NCBI GenBank assembly: GCA_023548195.1
Contig: JAJHZJ010000271.1
Coordinates: forward strand, 62,001-126,000
Length of the DNA: 64,000 bases
Direction of reading: 5' to 3'
Source: Bettongia penicillata ogilbyi
Taxonomy: Eukaryota; Chordata; Mammalia; Diprotodontia; Potoroidae
A program made the translations under genes and the position numbers. Positions within the stretch are counted from its first letter, which is position 1, and each line of letters begins with the position of its first letter. Below are positions 24,419-36,980 of the stretch, piece by piece. The notes beneath the pieces were generated by a model, which saw nothing but the letters and a program-made list of their open reading frames with translations, made no database searches and was not told where the DNA came from.

Positions 24419-24454
24419 CTGTCATAATTATTCTTGTTTTTACTCTATCATTTA

Positions 24455-24535
24455 CTGAATATTTTATGTCACATCCCCTTTGGGTAGGACATAAGAGCAT
24501 TTAATGGTTATTTATTGAATGACTGACTGACTTAG
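24455..24535 (+). mobile_element. L2-type 3' end fragment
   Basis: 'ggacataagagcatttaatg' then 'gttatttattgaatgactga' resembles the last 50 bp of an L2 copy with its TGA-type tail. Confidence 0.5.
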
Positions 24536-24824
24536 TACAATAGATGCTTGTAAAGCGTTTTGAATCAATGCTTTATTCATACCTACTGTACTACCGTATG
24601 TTTGGAAGATGAGCAAAGCCCATTGGATCTTTGGACCTAAAAGCAAATTAAAACTTTGTAAACTCAATCCCATAATTTCATAGCAAAAAATCATTGTTCT
24701 TAATGTCATGGTTGCATTTCTTCAACACTGGAGTGTAAAGTTTGGAAGTTTGGTCAGGATATCTGATTGGGACCATACATACTACTCAATAAACCTTAAA
24801 AAATAAGATGTTTCTTTTTGGTTC

Positions 24825-25200
24825 AGTGGAGAAGAGAGGAAGTGTTAAATTTTAGGTACAGAACATAAATTTAGCCCTGGCTCTGATATTATTATCTTCA
24901 TGAATTTAAGTAAGTCATTTAAACTTTCTACATCTTGGTTCCTCCTTCAGACAACTAGAGGTTAGACTAGCAGATGCCATATAGGCTAAACCTAGAAGAG
25001 TCCTAAGAAGTCATCTTGTCAATATCCTTCCACCCCAACCCAGTCCCACCTTATTGTCTAGATAAGGGAATTGAGAGGCAAAAAGACTGACTTATCCAAG
25101 TTCATAGAAATACTAAATTACAGAGCATAGAGTTGCACCCAGCTCCTCTGATTCTAAAGCTAGGAATCTTTTCACTGCATGACATCTAAGATCCTCCTTT
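24825..25200. mobile_element. SINE relics: plus-strand MIR-like part, then a minus-strand part
   Basis: 24,825-25,000 reads as a plus-strand SINE ('ggttcagtgga', 'gaatttaagtaagtcattta', 'ggttagactagcagatgc'). 25,000-25,200 reads as the 'gaggaaactgaggcc' type in reverse ('taagggaattgagaggcaaa', 'cccagctcctctgattctaa'). Confidence 0.55.
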
Positions 25201-25234
25201 CTTTAAGCTTAGTCATTTTATGATTTTAAAATAT

Positions 25235-25497
25235 TAGCACAGCAGATAGTGCATGATATTTGGAGTCAGGATGATTTAAATTCAAATCTTGCCTCAATAC
25301 TTACTAGTTGTGTGAACCTAGGGTCATCACTTCACCTCTGAATGATAATTTCCTCATTTGCAAAAGGAGAACAATAGAAGTCCTTAGCTGCCAGGATATT
25401 TGTGACAATAAAATGAAATAATATTTTTAGAGCAATTAACAAATCTTAAAGTACTATATAAAGACAAGCTTCTATTATTATTATTATTATTAAACAA
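25235..25497 (+). mobile_element. MIR/CORE-type SINE with (ATT)n tail
   Basis: 'tggagtcaggatgatttaaa', 'agttgtgtgaacctaggg', 'gccaggatatttgtgacaat' and 'aaagtactatataaagac', then 'attattattattattatta'. Confidence 0.82.
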
Positions 25498-26189
25498 AGA
25501 GATTATTTTACATCACTGCAGCAGTAATACTATCATGTGAATGTCTACATAGCTAGAAATTATGGGAATCATGTCTGGTTCCCTGTAAATGCCACTTAGT
25601 GCAATACGAGCTTTGATTGAAAGTAGTAGAAGATTGGTAATAAAGTTGCGCTGGTCAAAATACTGGTGAGTGTAAACTTTTCCTTGTGAGACTCAAGGAC
25701 CTGAACAAGTTCCAGCATATTAAAATTGTTTTCTCCTGTTTTATACACATGGTCCTCATGCCTAAATCAGTTTAGATCATTAGAAGTTATGAGATTTAAC
25801 TAACTTAGGTTTATATGTGGTGTTAAGGGTCTCAACTGCTTATGATCAATAGTTATTCCTTTTACTGTCTTGTGAAATCATACAAATAGATTAGGTGAAT
25901 GTGGAAGAGGGGGAGAGGAGGAGGAGGTATTTGTGTATGAAGAATGGATCAAGAAAAAAGAGTGACTCCAAAGTACATTATAAGTCATTTGATTTCCTTC
26001 TTTTTATTAGACATGATGGAAAGTTGGAAAGGGAGTTTATATATATATATATATGCAGAATGTTTCAAAGATTAGAGGCCTGAATGTTTTTCTTGTGTTT
26101 TATCAGTATTCATGACTTCCATCAATATTGTTGGGAACTACACATAAGCATCCAGGAAGAATTAGATCCTGTGTTATATTTTGAAAGCA
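25498..26189. other. Unrecognised spacer
   Basis: A short (TA)n run lies at about 26,038-26,053. Otherwise no repeat or gene recognised. Confidence 0.35.
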
Positions 26190-26195
26190 AATTGA

Positions 26196-26270
26196 GCAAG
26201 AAAAAAAAAAAGAAAGGAAGGAAGGAAGAAAGGAAGGAAGAAAGAAGGAAGGAAAGAAAGAAGGAAAGAA
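26196..26270. repeat. Purine simple repeat, A-run then (GGAA)n
   Basis: An A-run (about 26,201-26,210) is followed by GGAA/GAAA units. It is shorter than, but similar in composition to, the 13.4-kb tract. Confidence 0.93.
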
Positions 26271-26685
26271 AATAAGCTATATCATTATACCTCTAGCTTC
26301 TTGGGAGACTGGAAGTATGTATTTAAAAAGCCTCAGGCAATCTTTAAGCTCAAAAGTTTGTACTTTTCTCTAAAGGTGTATAATACAAAGTGGGTTTGGC
26401 ATCTCTTTTCTATTATTCATAAATACTTTTTTTCCTTCTAATTTCCAAGATTGGGGCTAGAATAGAGCTGTAATGATTAGTGTATTGATATTACTTAAAG
26501 AATGATGCTCTAATCACTTGATATTTGTCTGGAAAATCTTGCAAGGATCCTAACTAATTGCGGGGTTGATAATCACTGCATTGGTTGTAGCTCAGTCCAC
26601 AGTTTATGGACATTTTTAGTAGAGGGGGATGTGATGACAGATGCAGTTTACATAGTTATAAAAATAATATCTTCCTGTTCCCCTT

Positions 26686-26713
<28 letters not shown>
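26686..26713. repeat. (CA)n microsatellite
   Basis: Fourteen AC units, uninterrupted. Confidence 0.97.
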
Positions 26714-26717
<4 letters not shown>

Positions 26718-26767
26718 ATGTGCACACAGTTACTTAAAGTTGATCTGCTAAAAGTTTGATTCCAGAG

Positions 26768-26769
<2 letters not shown>

Positions 26770-26823
<54 letters not shown>
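26770..26823. repeat. (TA)n microsatellite
   Basis: About 26 uninterrupted TA units. The ORF across it on the minus strand encodes only an IY run. Confidence 0.97.
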
Positions 26824-26827
<4 letters not shown>

Positions 26828-27702
26828 TTTTTAGTGCAAAGGCTTTTGAGTGAACCCTTAGAAGAATTTTTGACACAATTATTTTCTGCTTAAAACACCC
26901 CTTTTTATTTTTAAAGTTAGGGGAGAATATAAAGATTCTAATATTCATATTATTTCACATGGTCATAAGTAAAGTCACCACATGTAATCTTGGTCTGCCA
27001 CCTTCCTCTTGCAGCCCCACTTCATTTCTTCTTCGCTGGCATAGAAGGGTAGATTGTATTCTCAGAGTGTCTAGCAGATGATGAATAAGCACAGAGTGTA
27101 CCACAGTAACTGCGTTTTGACATAAACTGCATCTCACTTTGATAAAACTGACTGATCTGCATTGTGATGAATCTGATCTCCTTAATCAGTTATTGATGGT
27201 TGGTGTGAAGTGATAAATTGCACTGAGGGAACGCACTGGCTCTGTTCAACAAAGATGCGGCTTTCAATATACATGATGAGATTGCTTCGCTTTAACTGAT
27301 TACTTGAGAAGGTTTGCATTCCAGGGAACTATCTCCTCCCCTCAATTCTAGAAGTTTATGACATTTTTCAAATTAAATTAAAATATTAATACTTATCCAA
27401 CCAAATGGGAAATTGTCTACTCTGAAGGCTTTTGTCTGATTAATGTTGATTCTTCCCCCTCCACCTCCCACATTTTCCTAATAGCATTTAATGACTTATT
27501 GACAGTATTGAAAGAATATCACAAGCAGAGCTGAACCTTCTTGGTTCTTAAGTCCTCTCTCTTTTAGTACCTCTGCTTCTTCTGCTAATGAGAGGATGAA
27601 AGGCATAGTCAAAGACAAGCAAGTAAAGAAATAAAACAAAAGTAGATTTGAAATCCAAAGATTTGAATTTGGACCCTCCATCTGTTACTTACTAATCTTG
27701 TA
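26824..27702. other. Unrecognised spacer
   Basis: No repeat signature or convincing coding potential seen. Several 60-codon ORFs only. Confidence 0.35.
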
Positions 27703-28095
27703 TGGTTCATCCTTCATTCTTGAAGAGGCCCATGACATCAGGGAGATGATAACATGACTTGAAATTAACTTTAATTTGAGTGAGAGAGAGCTGTACAAAG
27801 TCTGCAGCCTTACTTTCTTCTCCAGAGCCATCTGGGTCCAGTGGCCAGATATCAGTCAGGAACACTGGAGATGGCCTAGGATGCAGTGGAGACTTTGGCC
27901 TTTTTAAGCTAAGATCTTTTCAGTTTCTTACTTTGAATGAGGAAACACCCATTCAGTGATGAGGCCTCTTTAAGAAGCAAATCAAAGGATGTTCTCTGAG
28001 GAGAGGAGCAGAGAGGAGAGGAGAGAGGAGAGGAGAGGAGAGGAGAGGAAAGGTCATCTGGGTCCCCATTTAGGCAGTTCAGACTACTTATTAGT
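27703..28095 (-). mobile_element. RTE-tailed SINE, minus orientation (copy 3)
   Basis: The reverse tail 'catccttcattcttgaagag' and 'cccatgacatcagggagatg' leads to 'ccatctgggtccagtggcca', 'gagatggcctaggatgcagt', 'tttaagctaagatcttttc', a (GAGGA)n run at 28,005-28,050, and 'gggtccccatttaggcag'. It is the most complete copy of the family. Confidence 0.72.
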
Positions 28096-28150
28096 TGTGG
28101 TTTGTCCTTCATCCTTGAAGAGGACCATAACATCAGGGAGATGTAGCCAA
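28096..28150 (-). mobile_element. Second RTE-SINE tail directly abutting copy 3
   Basis: 'gtggtttgtccttcatcctt' and 'gaagaggaccataacatcag' repeat the tail of copy 3 about 395 bp downstream, so a second truncated copy or a tandem joint is present. Confidence 0.6.
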
Positions 28151-28214
28151 GAAGTCACTTGACTTCTCAAGCCCTAAACTTCTTCATCAATAAAAAGAGG
28201 GTATTGAGTGAGAT

Positions 28215-28778
28215 GGCTTCTTTTGTGTTATTTTCAGAGCTAAATCTGGGATTTTGAAAGTGCACTTGCACTCTGACCACATTCCTTGCTCCTGTTTGAG
28301 TGCTAGTCCTTTCGGTCTTGTAACTGTGACAAGGGCTCCTATTCTTTTGTGACCAAGCATAAGCACTCTTTTCCCTGGAATTGTGATATAGAACTTCATA
28401 TAGACAATAGACTCATCAATCAACGGTACCTGCATCCAGTGAAAGCAAAGGGTCTCCTGTAATCTCTTTCTGACCCCTTTACAGTCTCTTGGATGAGAGC
28501 TTCCTAAGCTCATGCTTCTGCAGCTATTACAGCTTCCTCCCATTACTGATGCTGCTTATGTTTTCATCTTGTGTTAGTCCCCAACATAATCACACAGATC
28601 TTTCCTCCTGTTTTTCTCAGTTTTCTTAGGATGGAAAAATGCCTCATTCTGATCTTTTGCTGTCCCTGCTATTCTAAAATTTGGTTGGAGGAATTATTTT
28701 AAAGTTGTTTGGGGGAAATAATGGCAGACTTCAGAGGGCTGCTGTCTTATTCTACCATCTTGGCTCTCCCCCATCCCC
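28215..28778 (-). mobile_element. L1-type 5'UTR, minus orientation
   Basis: The right edge, read on the minus strand, is 'gggggagagccaagatggta', which matches the 5' start of the half-L1 copy D at 61,557. The text inside is C/T-rich on the plus strand, as in other L1 5'UTRs of this window. No ORF1 follows. The left limit is uncertain. Confidence 0.5.
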
Positions 28779-29137
28779 TACCAGCTCCATCTCAGACTAC
28801 ATCTTGAAATAATTTCAAGTTATTATTAAGGTTTCTTTTAAAACTTTCAAATTTGGGCTGTTTCACCTAGCTCCAATAACCTTTTCATTGGCCAGTTTTC
28901 TATTCTATTAATCATTTTAGTATTTACTGAGGAACCTCATGCTCGTGATAGTCTAATTAGGACACAATCAATTAAAAAAAACAGAATGACTGTAGAATCA
29001 GAATTTTAGAACCAGGAGGGATCTTAGAAAGCTACTACTAGTCTAAGACATTCATTTTCTAGGTCAGAAAAGTGAATGTGGAAAGGATTTGATATAACCC
29101 AGGCTAGATACAAGGTTGACTGGTAGTCTTTTCCAAA
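28779..29137. other. Mostly unrecognised; MIR-like relic at the right
   Basis: 28,995-29,135 has 'accaggagggatcttagaaa' and a decayed reverse-SINE order. The rest is unassigned. Confidence 0.35.
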
Positions 29138-29395
29138 GTTAACAAGGTGGTACAATAGATAGATAACTGGATCTAGAATAAGAAAATCAGAGTTCAAATC
29201 CAATGTCAAATCTTCACTAGAAGTATAACCTCCAATAAATCATTTAACCTCTATCAGTCTTTGTTTTCTCATCTGTAAAACAAGAATAATAATAACCCTT
29301 ATCTCCTAGGGTCATTTTAAAGATCAGAGGAGATATTTATAAAATGCTTCACAAACTTTCAAGTGTAATATAAATGCTAGTTGCGTTGTTGTTGC
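29138..29395 (+). mobile_element. MIR/CORE-type SINE, near full length
   Basis: 'aaggtggtacaatagataga', 'gagttcaaatccaatgtcaa', 'ctcatctgtaaaacaag' and 'ctcctagggtcattttaaag', then 'gtaatataaatgctagttgc'. Confidence 0.82.
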
Positions 29396-29931
29396 TATAT
29401 CCAGCACACCATATTGATCATCTTGCTTCTCCCATCTCTTTATTTGGCTTCAAGATTGAGGGCTTTTTTGAGAAAAGAATAAATCTGACAGAAGTGTTGG
29501 TCAGAGGTGGAAATCTAAAGAGATTCTTTACTTATCTTCTCATGTACAATGTAGGGTCCTAGTGTAGAGCATGATTGGTACCAAGGAAGATGTCTTGTTC
29601 TGAATCTACACAGTAACCAAACATGATTTAAACTGAAAAAAAGTCATTCAGTTCTCCAAATGCATAACAATGGATCATTCTAAGACTCCACATCATTGCT
29701 ATTATGCAAAAGTAACCCTAAAGAATGGAATATTACACTACTAGACATCTCTAATACCAGATATATGTAAATATATGTATATACACACATACATACATAT
29801 ACACATATATATGGAGAGTAAGAAAGAGAGATCATACTCTCTCCATATTTTCATGTGGATATTATTCTTTTTGAATACTCTGATTGGACACGGATAAATT
29901 TTGATAAGACAGCTACAGTGTATTTGGATTT
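29396..29931. other. Unrecognised, with TA/CA-rich run
   Basis: An imperfect ATACA/TATATG run lies at 29,760-29,815. No other feature recognised. Confidence 0.4.
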
Positions 29932-30756
29932 TTTTTTTAGTAATTAACAAATTTAGTTTTAGTTTTCAACATTCATTTTCCCAAGATTTTGAGTTCCAAA
30001 TTTTTTTCCCACCTCTCCCTTCTCCCCCACCCCAAGATGACATGTATTCTGATTACCCCTTTTCCCATTCTGCCTCCCTTCTATCAGTCCCATCCCATCC
30101 CCTACTTCTTTAATTTCTTTAAGGGCAAGAGAAAATTCTATACCCCATTGCTGCTATATCTTATTTCCCAGTTGCTTGTAAACACAATTTTTAACTTTTG
30201 TTTTTAAAACTTTGAGTTCCAAGTTATCTCATTGCTTCCCTCCCCATCTATCCTTATTGAGAAGGCAAGCAATTCAACATAGGTTATACATGTGTAGTTA
30301 TGCAAAACCCTTGCATAATAGTCATGTTGTGAAAGGCTAACTATGTTTCTCTCCATCCTATCCTGCCCCCCACATATCCTATTTTTTCCGTTGACCCTGT
30401 CTCTTGTCTAAAGTATTTGCTTCTGACTACCCCTTTCCCCTATCTATCATTCCCCACCCCCATCCTCTTCCCCTTTACTTTCCTGTATGGTAAGATACCT
30501 AATTGAGTGTGAATGTTATTTCCTTCTTAAGCCAAATTCAATGAGAGTAAGGTTCATTCATCATCTCTCACATCCCTCCTCTTCCTCCTCCATTGTGAAA
30601 CCTTTTGCTTGCTTCTTTTATATAAGATAATTCATCCCATTCTATATCTCCCTTTCTCTTTCTCCCAATACGATTTCTCTTTCACCCCTTAATTTTATTT
30701 TAGATACCATCATTCAATTCACCTTGTGCTCTCTATCTGTATATCTCTTATCTCTG

Positions 30757-30887
<131 letters not shown>

Positions 30888-31354
30888 ATTTCCTCCAAAT
30901 ACCTTAATACTGAGAAAGGTCTCATGAGTTACAAATATCTTCTTTCCAATGTAGCAATGTAAAAAGTTCAGATTTTTAAAAGTCTCTTACAATTTCTCTT
31001 TCCTGTTGACATTTTCATGCTTCTTTTGATTCTTGTATTTGAAAATCAGGTTTTCTATTTAACTCTGGTTGTTTTGGCAAGAATGTTTGAAAGTTCTCTA
31101 TTTTATTGAATATCCATCTGCCCTCCCCCAAGTATTATACTCATTTTTCCTGGGTAGATGATTCTTGGTTTAATCCTAAGTCCTCTGCCCTCTGGAATGT
31201 CATATTCCAAGCCCTTTTATCGCTTAATGTAGAAGCTGCCAGGTCTTGTGTTATCCAGATTGTATTTCTACAATATTCAAATTGTTTCGTTTTGGATGCT
31301 TGCAACATTTTCTCCTTGACCTGGCAACTCTGAAATTTGGCTACAATATTCTTA

Positions 31355-32045
31355 GTTTTTATTTCCTCATAGAGCTGCTCCCAGCCCCAAATAACCTAAC
31401 TTCATTACAGGCCCACTGTACCTACCTACCCCCCCACCCCACCAATGTTCTAACTTATTCATATGTGCCTCACTCTTCACTAGAACAGGTGTGTCCCTGA
31501 AATCATGCTTCTTACAGAAATATCAGGTGTGGGAACCCAGCCACTCCCTCTACCCAGCCATGACCCCCAGACCCATTTCCCCAGAAATAGGTGTACTCTT
31601 GTAGTCAATCACAATTACATCATCCATCTATCTCAAGACAGGACCACAATACCTAACTATCTAAACCAGACAGGTCCACAATAACTAGCTAATTGGAGGA
31701 TAGCATTATCAGAATGTTTAACCACCAAACCACAGATGGAATTCCTCCTCCATTTCCTAATCCCTTAACTAACTTTCTTGTCTCTTTAATATTAATCATA
31801 ATACTATATTTTATGTAAATTTCTGTTATGTAATTGCATCTTTACCCTATAAAAATCCATTTTGTTTTCTTAAAGTTGCTAGTTCCTCTTGGAACTTAGC
31901 CTGTTTCATGAGAGGCATTCATCTAAATAAATGCCTATACTTGGAATAAAGGTGGTCCAACTGAATTCTTTGAGATAGTTCCATCATAACACCACAAGAA
32001 ACTTGAAAAGTTTTTGGCATCCGTGTGTTTAAACTTCAACAATAG
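31355..32045. mobile_element. Insertion in copy A, probable retroviral LTR or ERV fragment
   Basis: Flanking half-L1 sequence stops at about 31,354 and resumes at about 32,046, judged by comparison with copies B and D. Inside, 31,528-31,991 starts TGTGGGAACC and ends ATCATAACA. It carries a TATA-like 'ccctataaaaatcc' near 31,850 and an AATAAA near 31,925. This is the layout of a plus-oriented LTR of about 464 bp. I see no clear short TSD, and about 170 bp upstream and 55 bp downstream are unassigned. Confidence 0.55.
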
Positions 32046-32075
32046 GGATTTTCCTTCTAGAATCTTTTTCAAGGC

Positions 32076-32760
32076 CTATTGGTGAATTCTTTCAATTTGT
32101 ATTTTAACTTCTGGTTCTACAATATCAAGGCAGTTTTCCTTGACAATTTCTTGAAAGATGATGTCTAGGCTCTTGTTTTGATCATGGCTTTTAGGAAGTC
32201 CAATATTTTTATGTTGTCTCTCTCTTGGATCTGTTTTCCAGGTCATTGATTTTCCCAATGAGATATTTCACATTGTCTTCTATTTTTTCATTCTGTTGGT
32301 TCTGATTTCTCATAATGTCATTAGGTTCCATTTGTTCCATTCTAATTTTGAGAAAATAATTTTCTTCAGTGAGTGGATCAACTTTTACATTTGGCCAATT
32401 CATTTTTTTTAAGACATTCTTTCTCCTCATTGGCATTTTGGACCTATTTTGCCATTTGGGTTAATTTAGTTTTTAAGGTGTTATTTTCTTCAGTATTTTT
32501 TGGGTCTCCTTTAGCAAGTTGTTGAATCATTTTTCAGGATTTTCTTGCATCACTCTCATTTCTCTTCCCAAATTTTTCCTCTGCTTCTTTTACTTGATTT
32601 TCAAAATCCTTTTTGAGCTCTTCCACAGCCTCTGATCAATTTATACTTTTCTTGGAGGCTTTTGATATAGGAGCTTCAACTTCACTGTCTTCTTCTGGTT
32701 GTATGTTTTCATCTTCTTTATCACTAAAGCAAGATTCTATAGTCTGAGTTTTGTTATGCG
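32076..32760 (-). pseudogene. ORF1 relic of half-L1 copy A
   Basis: Minus-strand fragments match the coiled-coil and RNA-binding parts of the intact ORF1 at 59.8-60.8 kb (RMEQME.ND, KYLIGK, then a DQ.KSLDII run). Several frame changes separate them. No complete protein is encoded. Confidence 0.8.
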
Positions 32761-33420
32761 GTCTGCTCATCTTCCCAGCCAAATACTTGACTTTTTAACT
32801 CTTTGTCAAGGTAGGACTGTGCTACCAGTGGGAGTGTGGGTGAAGGTGGGTGTACTGTCCCAGACTTCAGAGATTTTGTATCAGAGTTTGTATCAGAGAG
32901 AGATCCCTCACTCTCTGTGGACCAAGAGCTCTGGAGAAAGTCACTGCTGCTGCTGTTACTTCTGCTGTGGCTCCTGTTGCTGCTGCCACTGCTACCACCT
33001 GCCCGAGTCTAACTATTTTCTCCAGTCTGACCACAGCTGGTCAGACCTCATCTGGGTCCATGCACTCTTCTTTCACCCAGGTCCCACAGAGTTTTCCCAC
33101 TTACCTTTTATATTATCTTTGATATTTGTAGGTTGAGAAGTCTGGAAACTACCACAGCTGCTGGTGATTCAGTCCCCTGAGGCCTACTCTGGTTCAATCT
33201 CTGCTGGCACAGCCCACCCTGCATGGCACTCCGCTTCTAGCCTTGTGCAATATACCCTTCCTGTATACCTTCCAGGTTATCTTGAACTAGAGATTTGTTT
33301 CACTCTGTCATTTTGTGGGTTCTGTAGCTTTAGAATTTGTTTAGAGTCATATTTTCAAGTATTTGGAAGGGTTTGGGGGAGAATTCAAACAAATCCCTGC
33401 TTTTACTCAGCATCTTGTAC

Positions 33421-35324
33421 CTTGTGTTATGTATATACCAGTGGATCCCATTCTACTGACTGTCTTGTAATTGGGAAGAGACAACATGTAGGCACTGGTA
33501 GAAAACCAATTCTCCAAAGTAGACAAGCTTAAAAAAATTCTAATTTTATAGCTCTAAAGAGCAAACCAGAAAAAAATGTTCAGAAAGTAACCAGGATATA
33601 GTGGTTACCTTGAAAACCTAAAGTAGGAAAACATGGTCTTTGCTACTTTACTTGAACCCCAACCCCACCTACAATCTCCTCTGCTGTCTGTGGCTTAGTA
33701 TTGCCCATTCCAAGTCTTCAGGGCTCCCTTTCTACTCCTGAAATACCTGGAGTCTCCTACTACACTGTCCCCATTTTAGGTTTTCCTTCTTGGTCAGTAC
33801 CCTATGTTTCCTTAATTTTTTTTTTATTCAATCCCTAGTCTTTTCTCTTTATAGACCATTGGACTTTATGTAAATTCTAAATTCACACTACATGGCATTA
33901 TGCAAATTCAGCTTTACATAAACAGTTCTGAAAAATCTGCAATCCAAAAAACACCTATGTTAACTTTACTTTACATTACTACATACTCTCTCTGGTGTCT
34001 TGCCCCTTGCCTACCAATCGTACTGCCCCTCAAAACAAAGAAACAAAATGCTTGAGAAAACCCTTCCACTGAAAGCAGAAGAATTCTGGGATGGGAGCTT
34101 GGCTTGAGATTCCAGCATCTAGAGAGGAGACCTTTGTTCCACTTGAGCATTTTCCAGGTAGTCTGTTCATGCTGGGGTATTGAATGTCTATCCCTGGCCT
34201 CCACCTAGCACCTATCCTCTCTTGTATTTGTCCATGTTAGAGTCCCATGTGTCTGCCCCCAGCCATGTGTTCTTTCTGTTTTGGCCAGGCCCCTTTTTGA
34301 CTGTCCTTAGCCCCAAGTGTTCCTCCTCCTGCATTCCCGATGTCTTTGAACCTCACTTGTCCTTGAACCCTGCACAGGCTCCATCCCTTTATAGAGGCTG
34401 GGCCCACTTCCTGATTCTTTCTTTCCTTCCCTTCCTTTCCCCACATCCTAATTAAAAATCCCTTGAAATAGAAGTCTGCAGAAGGTCCACTTACATAAAG
34501 TGGTACCTGTCTGTATTCAATTCTCTTCTCCTTACTCCCAGCCATCAAATTTTGTCAGTCTAGTTTCTTGTCCCATACTTTCAAAAACTGTCTAGATAGA
34601 TGAGACTAATCTGAGAAACTAATCAGTTTTTCTGGTGTGGACAAGGACTTTGTAGGTCCTTCTCCTTCCTCCCCCAAAGATTGCTGCATAGCAGTGAGAA
34701 GCCTACCAAGGTGTAAGTCTTGGGGCATGTGCCTGGATGTGTTTCTTCCACTTGAGGTTTATGATAATTACTTTCTATTAACTTTGCCACAGCAGGGAGA
34801 TAGCCTGCTCAGGCTATCACTTTGTAATGGCCAGAGCACAACCTCAAGGGCTTTGTGCAGAAAATCAATGAGATCAATGAGGAATTAAAAGTTTCTGATG
34901 TGCCTTGGAGAAGTATCTGGGAACTAAGAAGGGGTGAAAACAGGATCAGTCCCTGTTGAATTGACAATTTTGTTCAATGATGGTGGTCGATCTCTTGATA
35001 TTGTGTTGGTTTGCCTTTAAAGGAACATTCACCTGCTGTTAAGGTTGCTATCTCTGACAACCAATTCCACAGTCAGAATACCTGTCAGTTCTTCCAATTG
35101 TGAATTTACTTTCTTTAATCATTCTGTCTAAGGGAATAAAATCATTCTGGCCCACAACACAGTACCGATGCCAGTCAGAAGGGGTTGCTATCAAATTAAA
35201 GAAAGGAGAGGGTAACAAAATAAAAAAAAGTAGAAATTCTTTCTGCTTTAGTTTCCTGCCCTTCCTATTTCTTGTCCTATTTCTTAACTGATTTCTAGTT
35301 TGCTTAATAACAGAAATTTTCATC
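33421..35324. other. Unrecognised, GC-richer block at 33.6-34.6 kb
   Basis: 33,650-34,560 is relatively C-rich with overlapping ORFs on both strands (34,180-34,455 plus, 34,237-34,548 minus), neither with a recognisable domain. It could be an LTR/ERV remnant or single-copy sequence. 34,560-35,324 has no recognised feature. Confidence 0.3.
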
Positions 35325-35415
35325 AGCTTTTCTAAAAAAAATTTTGGCATCCCTAGTACCTAACACAATGACTTATACAGAATAAGTACTTAATAAATGT
35401 TTGTTGATGCCCTGC
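35325..35415 (+). mobile_element. L2-type LINE 3' end
   Basis: 'ggcatccctagtacctaaca', 'caatgacttatacagaataa' and 'gtacttaataaatgtttgtt' form the L2 3' terminus. Confidence 0.75.
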
Positions 35416-35582
35416 TCTAATAAAGACAAAGTTTAAAGACACTAACAATACTGGTACAAATTCCATATGGAGCAATTCACATGGTTCCACTCTATATCTT
35501 AAATTTAAAGTTGTTACAAATGGAAATCAGGAAAGAAAGTATTAAGGGCTTATGACAAATGCAATGTCACTACTAGGAAGAA

Positions 35583-35852
35583 AACAAGCATTTATTAAGT
35601 ACCTACTTTGTTCCAGACTCTGTGCTTGTGGCTTTACAAACATTTCATTTGATATTTACAACAATCCTGTGGGATAGGTGCTATTATTATCCCCATTTTA
35701 TAGTTGAGAAAATTGAGGAAGATAGAAGTGAAATGACTTGCCAAAGGTCACACATCCAGGAAGCATCTGAGACTAGATTTCAACTTAGGTCTTCCTCATT
35801 CCAGCCAAAGTACTCTGTTGTTCTATCCACTGTGCCACCTAGTTATCTAGAT
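35583..35852 (-). mobile_element. MIR/CORE-type SINE, full length, minus orientation
   Basis: 'gcatttattaagtacctact', 'attatccccattttatagtt', 'aatgacttgccaaaggtcac', 'cttcctcattccagccaaag' and 'ctatccactgtgccacct' give the complete reverse order. Confidence 0.9.
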
Positions 35853-36534
35853 ACCTCATAATACATATAATACATTAGATGCATAGCCACACTCTTATAT
35901 ATGAACGATGTAGCATAATGGCTTCATAGGGATTTATTCAGCATTCCATTATCACCTCTCTATTCATAGTCAATGTTCATAGTCATGACAGGAAGCATTG
36001 AAAGATCTTGTGTTACTTTCTGGATAATTAAAACAGTAACATTAACAGCAACCATTTATTACTCAGAATAGTTTTAGAGTTGAGTGCATATTAATCAATT
36101 TTATTTTCTGATCATTGGTAATCTACATGTGATATGTATAGAAGTTTCTGGTAACATATGCCCCAAACCTTAAAGTAATTTTATTCCTCACTCATTTTCA
36201 CACCACATATAGAGATATTCCCCTAATCCTATTATTTTTCCCTTTAGAATTATGTCTTATAGGTAGATTTCTTTTCCATTTCTGTTCTAGCACTCTAATT
36301 CAGTTCCTCATTAGCCAATTACCAAACTATTGAAAAAAAGATTCTTAATTGATCTGTCTGTTTTATGTTTCTTTTCCTTCAAATCTATACTGAAAATTCT
36401 TCTCAGATGAAATCTTCCTGAAACATCTGTTCTGTAGAGAAATGGCCTGGAGTCACATAGATGGCTAGGATTTGAAGTTTTTTGGCCAAATGAATCAAGG
36501 AAATTCCACATGGTTTCAGGAGTATGGCGGGATG
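35853..36534. other. Unrecognised spacer
   Basis: AT-rich. No repeat or gene recognised. Confidence 0.35.
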
Positions 36535-36980
36535 TTATTCCTAAAGACTTTTTTTCTCATGTCACCCATGCTCATAGAGCTGTCACAATTTTCCATTGCT
36601 TACAGTATAAAACTCAAATTCCTAAACATTGCTTTTTGAGACCCTCCACATTCTAAATGTAGCTTACTGGGCTGTCCTAATTATCTCTCCAACATGAATC
36701 CTTTATTTCAGTCAGACTAGCGTCCTTACTTTCCTTCATAAACATCTTTGGGGGCAGCTGGGTGGCATAGTGGATAGAGCACCAGCACTGGAGTCAGAAA
36801 GACCTGAGTTCAAATCTAGCTGCAGATACTTGACACTTAGTAGTTGTGTGATCCTGGACACATCACAACCCTGATTACCTTGAACTCCCCCCCATCCCCC
36901 AAGAAAACATCTTTGTTTAGGCTGTTCTTCCTATCTGGGATTTCCTTTTCACTCCTCACCAGTGTGTCAAGACCTTAATG

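Noticed and set aside
32699..33136. 145-codon plus-strand ORF with a C-rich run
   Set aside because: It lies in the antisense 5'UTR of half-L1 copy A; the cysteine run comes from a CTG/CTT-rich patch.
34180..34548. Overlapping ORFs on both strands in a GC-richer block, possible exon
   Set aside because: No recognisable protein family on either strand; the overlap indicates base composition rather than coding.
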